Shown in pieces: positions 58,301 through 64,000 of a stretch of 64,000 nucleotides of DNA (positions are counted from its first letter, which is position 1; the number at the start of each line of letters is the position of its first letter). This stretch comes from Pseudorhodoferax sp. Leaf274 (GTDB lineage: Bacteria; Pseudomonadota; Gammaproteobacteria; Burkholderiales; Burkholderiaceae_C): assembly GCF_001422445.1 (NCBI RefSeq), contig NZ_LMNA01000030.1, positions 516,781-580,780 on the forward strand, read 5' to 3'. Below the pieces are notes generated by a model. That model was not told the origin of the DNA and did not search any database. It worked only from the letters and a program-made list of their open reading frames with translations. The position numbers were made by a program, and so were the translations under genes.

Positions 58301-59800
58301 TCAGCGCGCCTTGCGCACCTGGCGGAACATCCAGTCGATCATGTCCTGGTCCTTGTACGAGGCCTCCCACGAGAAGTGGCCGTTGCGCGTGACCATGCCG
58401 AGTTCGCGGAAGTTGTCGCCGTTGCCGTACTGGTACTCGGTGTAGTGCACCTCGGTGCCGCTGTGCTGGTTGGCCGCCAGGTAGTTGCGCACCAGCGGCG
58501 TGCTGCGCGTCATGGCACCGGCCGCAGGTGTTAGCCGGCCCGTGGCGTCGACCTGGGCCTTGCCCGTCAGCGCGCTGAAGGGCACGCGCGAGCCGAGCCG
58601 GCTGACCACCGGGTCGGTGTCGGTGTGGCCCAGCCACACCGGGATGGCCACGTGGCGGTAGTCCACCGCCTGCAGCTCGGCGACGAGGCGGGCCTCCTTC
58701 TGGGCCGGCGTTTCGTTGGCCACGGGGGCGAAGATGCTCTTGGGCACGCCGTTGAAGATCGCCGCCGCGGCGAACTTGCGCGAGATGGCGGGGTTGGCGT
58801 CGGTGATGATCTTCCACGAGCCCATGCCGCCCATCGACAGGCCGGTCAGGTACAGCCGGTCGGTGTCGATGGCAGGGTTCTCGGCGATGACCTTGTCGAC
58901 CAGCGCCAGCAGCAGCTTCATCGTGTCGGTGCCGCGCCTGCCGCCTTCGCCGTTGGCATCGAGCGTGTCGCGCGCGGGTGCCTGGGGCACGAGGACGAAG
59001 CTCCTCTCGGGTGCGCGGCTGACCCAGGCCACGCCCCCCTGGTTGGCCTGCAGCGGCGACTTCACGTCGGCCCGGAAGTCCGTCGGAAAGTGCGCGTAGT
59101 CATGGCTCTGGCCAGAGCCGTGCAGGAACAGCACCAGCGGAATCTTGGCGCCGGCCGGCAGCTCGGCAGGCTTGTAGAAGTTGTAGCCCAGCGACTTGGT
59201 GAGAGGGTTGGCGGGCATCTCGAACACGCCCTGCACGAAGTCGTCGGCGACCAGCATCTTGCTGCCGGCCTGCTGGAAGGTCGCGCCGGCCTTCAGCAGT
59301 TCGACCGTGGAGCCCGGCTGCTTGGCCGAGGCATTCGGCGCGAAGAAGTTCAGGTCGTGCTGCAGCCGCACCTCGTAGACCATCTTGTCCTGGTACGGAA
59401 TCATCTGGCGGATGCCGGGGTTGAAGCCGGCGTACCACGACGACGCGTTGAGGTCGTCCGGGTCCATCTCCACGATCACGTAGCGGCCCTGGCTGGCGCT
59501 GCCGATCTCCGGCTTGGCGCTGGTGTAGGCCTTGGTGACGGTGCGCGGCGCCTTGGCCACCGCGCTGTTGGCGATCAGCTCGCCGGCATAGGTCTTCACG
59601 GGGAGCAGTTCGGCGTTGACCTGGAAGGCGTTTTCCAGCCGCCACTGCAAGGGCAGATCACGCCCGACATCGATGGCCACCGCCACGACACGCGGATTGG
59701 CCTCGCGCACGGTCGAGAGCAGCGTGAACGGGTAGCTCTGGGCCTGCGCCAGGCCCGAGGCACAGACCAGTGCCGCCAGCGACAGCAGTTTCTTCAGCAT
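58301..59800 (-). CDS. Secreted alpha/beta-hydrolase (prolyl-oligopeptidase/esterase-like)
   Basis: This 499-aa protein has a signal peptide (MLKKLLSLAALVCASGLAQA) and an N-terminal beta-rich domain of about 190 residues. A catalytic alpha/beta-hydrolase domain follows with LVLFLHGSG (oxyanion side, about 222), the nucleophile Ser322 in TGLSMGGMGSW, an Asp in LGHTDTDPVV and a His in RNGHFSWE. It is probably a periplasmic or secreted esterase acting on a sugar ester or polymer. A GGAGGAG site precedes the ATG. It is first in the operon with the ApnO-like, dctP, RLP and kinase genes, so it may release or prepare the substrate. Confidence 0.8.
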   Translation of the reverse strand: MLKKLLSLAALVCASGLAQAQSYPFTLLSTVREANPRVVAVAIDVGRDLPLQWRLENAFQVNAELLPVKTYAGELIANSAVAKAPRTVTKAYTSAKPEIGSASQGRYVIVEMDPDDLNASSWYAGFNPGIRQMIPYQDKMVYEVRLQHDLNFFAPNASAKQPGSTVELLKAGATFQQAGSKMLVADDFVQGVFEMPANPLTKSLGYNFYKPAELPAGAKIPLVLFLHGSGQSHDYAHFPTDFRADVKSPLQANQGGVAWVSRAPERSFVLVPQAPARDTLDANGEGGRRGTDTMKLLLALVDKVIAENPAIDTDRLYLTGLSMGGMGSWKIITDANPAISRKFAAAAIFNGVPKSIFAPVANETPAQKEARLVAELQAVDYRHVAIPVWLGHTDTDPVVSRLGSRVPFSALTGKAQVDATGRLTPAAGAMTRSTPLVRNYLAANQHSGTEVHYTEYQYGNGDNFRELGMVTRNGHFSWEASYKDQDMIDWMFRQVRKAR

Positions 59801-59937
59801 CGTGGATGTCTCCTCCAGCAGCCCGGTATGGGCTTGTGTTGTGGCCTGATGGTATGACGACTAGGCCAGAATCTGGGCGACTTGAGGGTAAGTCCCAGGA
59901 TTCCTGAGATTCGCCGGCCGTGCGCCGGAGCGCCGGC
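59801..59937 (-). other. Upstream region of the esterase-RLP-kinase operon
   Basis: This 137-bp gap follows the stop of the GAF-Fis regulator gene and must hold the operon promoter on the minus strand. Read in that direction it contains GTCGTCATACCATCAGG, a possible GntR-like half site (GGTATG on the other strand), at about 59848-59862. No convincing sigma-70 boxes are seen. Confidence 0.35.
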
Positions 59938-61059
59938 TCAGCGCCGGCCGAGCTTGCGGTACACCGTCGCGCGGCTGATGCCCAGCCGGCGCGCAGCCAG
60001 CGCCACGTTGCCGCGCGCCGCATCCACGGCCTGGCGGATCAGCGCATCCTCGACCGTCTTGAGCGGCAGCGGGGCCTCGCCCGCATCGCGCCGGTCGGCC
60101 GCGTGCGCCTGCGCCCACAGCCGCAGGCCGGACCACAGCGGCACGTCGAACGGCCCCCCATGCAGTGCGGCGTCGAACAGGCTGGCGTGGGGCATGGCGA
60201 ACAGTGCATCGGCGTGCACCGCGGCGTTGTGCGGCGCCAGCGCCAGCATGGCGCGCGCCGCCGGGTTGGCGGCCACCACCAGGCCGTCGCCGTCCAGGCC
60301 GAGCAGGCCGTCACTGTCGCCGCCGGGCAGGGCGCCGGGCCAGCTCAGCCGCAGCGCCAGCGCATGGGGCACGGCCAGCGCCAGCGCGTTGTCGATGCTG
60401 CAGGCGGCCTGCGCCGCCAGGTGCTGCAGCTCGGGCCGTTCGGCCACGTCGATGCCGGTCAGGTCCAGCATGCCCGCGAGTTGCCCATCGGCCCCGCGCA
60501 CGGGCGCACCGGCGCAGCTGTAGGCGCCCGTGTCGGCGAAGAAGTGCTCGGCGCGGTGCAGCCAGACCGGCTGCTGCTCGAACAAGGCGGCGCCGATCGC
60601 CGTGGTGCCCACGCGCTGCTCGGACAGGTCGGTGCCGATGCGCGTGATCAACACAGCGCGGCGGTCACTGCGGTCGATGGCGCCATGCGCGTCGACCACC
60701 ACGCCCTGGGCGTTGGTCAGCAGCGCGAAGTAGCGCGTGTGCGCCAGGGCCTGCGCCACGCGCTCCAGCACCGGCCGCGCCGCGGCCACGAGCCGGCGGT
60801 TGTGCTCGGCGGCCGCACGCGCCTGCACGGGCGAGACGGCGTCGAAGTCCAGCGCCTGCTCGGGCCGGTGGCCGGCCGCCAGGCAGCGCTGCCAGGAGCG
60901 TTCGATCCACGGCGCCACCAAGCCCTGCAGGGCGGGCACGCGCTCGCCCAGCACCTGTTCGCGCGCGCGCCGGATCGGCTCGGTGCGGTCGGGCAGGGGA
61001 GGCGGTGACGACTGCAGCATGGTCTTGGTGGCGGCGCGCGCATTGTGCGGCTGTTTCAT
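59938..61059 (-). CDS. AcoR-type GAF-Fis regulator lacking the AAA+ domain
   Basis: This 373-aa protein begins with the AcoR-like N-terminal segment [14 protein letters not shown], followed by a GAF domain (about 85-215, with [22 protein letters not shown] and [29 protein letters not shown]). The C-terminal Fis-type HTH is [35 protein letters not shown]. The sigma-54-activating AAA+ domain normally between them is missing, and the stretch from about 230 to 325 looks PAS-like. Without it, sigma-54 activation is unlikely, so it may act as a plain DNA-binding switch. It is divergent from coxS/coxL. Confidence 0.8.
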   Translation of the reverse strand: MKQPHNARAATKTMLQSSPPPLPDRTEPIRRAREQVLGERVPALQGLVAPWIERSWQRCLAAGHRPEQALDFDAVSPVQARAAAEHNRRLVAAARPVLERVAQALAHTRYFALLTNAQGVVVDAHGAIDRSDRRAVLITRIGTDLSEQRVGTTAIGAALFEQQPVWLHRAEHFFADTGAYSCAGAPVRGADGQLAGMLDLTGIDVAERPELQHLAAQAACSIDNALALAVPHALALRLSWPGALPGGDSDGLLGLDGDGLVVAANPAARAMLALAPHNAAVHADALFAMPHASLFDAALHGGPFDVPLWSGLRLWAQAHAADRRDAGEAPLPLKTVEDALIRQAVDAARGNVALAARRLGISRATVYRKLGRR

Positions 61060-61173
61060 TTTGAGAATATGTTCGGCGGGCGCGCGTGTCCAAGGGTTTC
61101 GCCTAGGTGTTGTACCGTGGTGCCTCCCAACAATGCGTGCGGACCCCACACCCCACAGATGGAGAAACATCCT
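61060..61173. promoter_or_regulatory. Divergent promoter region between the GAF-Fis regulator and coxS
   Basis: This gap of 114 bp must hold promoters in both directions. I see TGAGAATAT close to the regulator start on the + strand and CTAGGTGTTGTACCG near 61105-61119, but no pair of -35/-10 boxes is convincing. A site for the regulator is expected here. Confidence 0.35.
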
Positions 61174-61647
61174 ATGCAGGTACAACTGACGGTCAACGGC
61201 AAGCAGGTTTCGGTGGACGTGCCGCCCAACACCCTGCTGGTCCAGACGATCCGAGAACACCTTCACCTGACCGGCACGCACGTCGGCTGCGACACCGCCC
61301 AGTGCGGCGCCTGCACCGTGATCCTGAACGGCCGCGCGGTGAAGTCCTGCAACGTGCTGGCCGCGCAGGTGGCCGGTGCCGAGATCACCACCATCGAAGG
61401 CCTGGCCAAGGAAGACGGCACGCTGCACCCGATGCAGGCCGCGTTCAAGGAATGCCACGGCCTGCAATGCGGCTTCTGCACCACCGGCATGGTGATGAGT
61501 GCGGTCGACCTGTGCACCCACCATCCCGAGGCCGACGAGACCGAGATCCGCGAGCTGCTGGAAGGCAACATCTGCCGCTGTACCGGCTACCAGAACATCG
61601 TCAAGGCCGTGGCGCTGGGCAAGGCCAACATGGCCGCCACGGCCTGA
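61174..61647 (+). CDS. Molybdenum hydroxylase [2Fe-2S] small subunit (CoxS type)
   Basis: This 157-aa electron-transfer subunit binds two [2Fe-2S] clusters. The plant-type cluster uses [21 protein letters not shown] (Cys about 42-62) and the second CGFCTTGMV plus CRCTGYQN (about 101-140). I choose the ATG at 61174 because GGAG lies nine bases ahead. An upstream ATG at 61159 has none. It passes electrons from the Mo-containing large subunit gene that starts at 61671. A middle FAD subunit (CoxM) is not seen before the window ends. Confidence 0.92.
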   Translation: MQVQLTVNGKQVSVDVPPNTLLVQTIREHLHLTGTHVGCDTAQCGACTVILNGRAVKSCNVLAAQVAGAEITTIEGLAKEDGTLHPMQAAFKECHGLQCGFCTTGMVMSAVDLCTHHPEADETEIRELLEGNICRCTGYQNIVKAVALGKANMAATA

Positions 61648-61670
61648 AGAATCGGGAAGAGAGGCACACC

Positions 61671-64000
<2,330 letters not shown>

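Noticed and set aside
52968-59800. True RuBisCO (CO2 fixation) operon
   Set aside because: The large-subunit-like gene lacks the residues equal to spinach K177 and H298 and has no small subunit or phosphoribulokinase nearby.

Overview
The window is a GC-rich, densely packed bacterial chromosome segment. Gene content and order point to Betaproteobacteria, Burkholderiales, most likely Comamonadaceae: grpE-dnaK-dnaJ; sucA-odhB-lpdA followed by zapE; xseB-ispA-dxs; polA divergent from a DUF2782 gene and a ThrB-type homoserine kinase; an isolated flhDC pair; and many TRAP transporter and acid-sugar genes. The genus cannot be fixed from the sequence alone. I see no rRNA, tRNA, CRISPR array, insertion sequence or prophage, and no gap above about 260 bp between genes.

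Layout. 1-5.3 kb: end of a radical SAM gene, then the heat-shock set grpE-dnaK-dnaJ on the minus strand with two RpoH-like promoters, and an FKBP isomerase. 5.4-9 kb: an FAH-family hydrolase with an HxlR-type regulator, divergent from a propionyl-CoA synthetase. 9.2-16.7 kb: the 2-oxoglutarate dehydrogenase operon, zapE and a small exported protein. 16.7-21 kb: envelope and unknown proteins, including an M14 peptidase lipoprotein and an MmcB-like nuclease candidate. 21-29.5 kb: flhDC, a CBS protein, a UvrD helicase, a chemoreceptor, a GGDEF-EAL protein and a YqjD-like protein. 29.5-31.4 kb: a ModE-type HTH protein with modB and modC but no modA. 31.5-41.6 kb: a membrane protein, homoserine kinase, DUF2782, polA, a TAT-type dienelactone hydrolase, a DUF2383 protein, a sulfurtransferase, a DMT exporter and a Rieske oxygenase. 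41.9-45 kb: xseB-ispA-dxs, which supplies isoprenoid precursors. 45-49 kb: a TRAP transporter with a convergent arrangement of binding protein and permeases. 49-50.8 kb: an EgtB/SenA-like protein and a DUF2059 protein.

50.9-59.8 kb is the most interesting stretch. A minus-strand operon reads secreted esterase, NAD-binding oxidoisomerase-like protein, TRAP binding protein, RuBisCO-like protein (RLP) and DUF1537 four-carbon acid sugar kinase. A GntR/FCD regulator lies next to it, followed by a divergent pair of dehydrogenases. The combination of oxidoisomerase, DUF1537 kinase and RLP matches the published D-apionate / 3-oxo-isoapionate pathways (ApnO-OiaK-OiaX or OiaT). The binding protein has no permease genes beside it, and a secreted esterase heads the operon. 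The window ends in a molybdenum hydroxylase pair (coxS/coxL type) divergent from a GAF-Fis regulator that lacks the AAA+ domain.

Two general expression features stand out. The heat-shock genes carry a repeated RpoH promoter architecture. Several genes (uvrD, polA, the DUF2782 gene and the EgtB-like gene) have a -10-like hexamer only 6-7 bases before the start codon and no Shine-Dalgarno sequence, so they are candidates for leaderless transcription.
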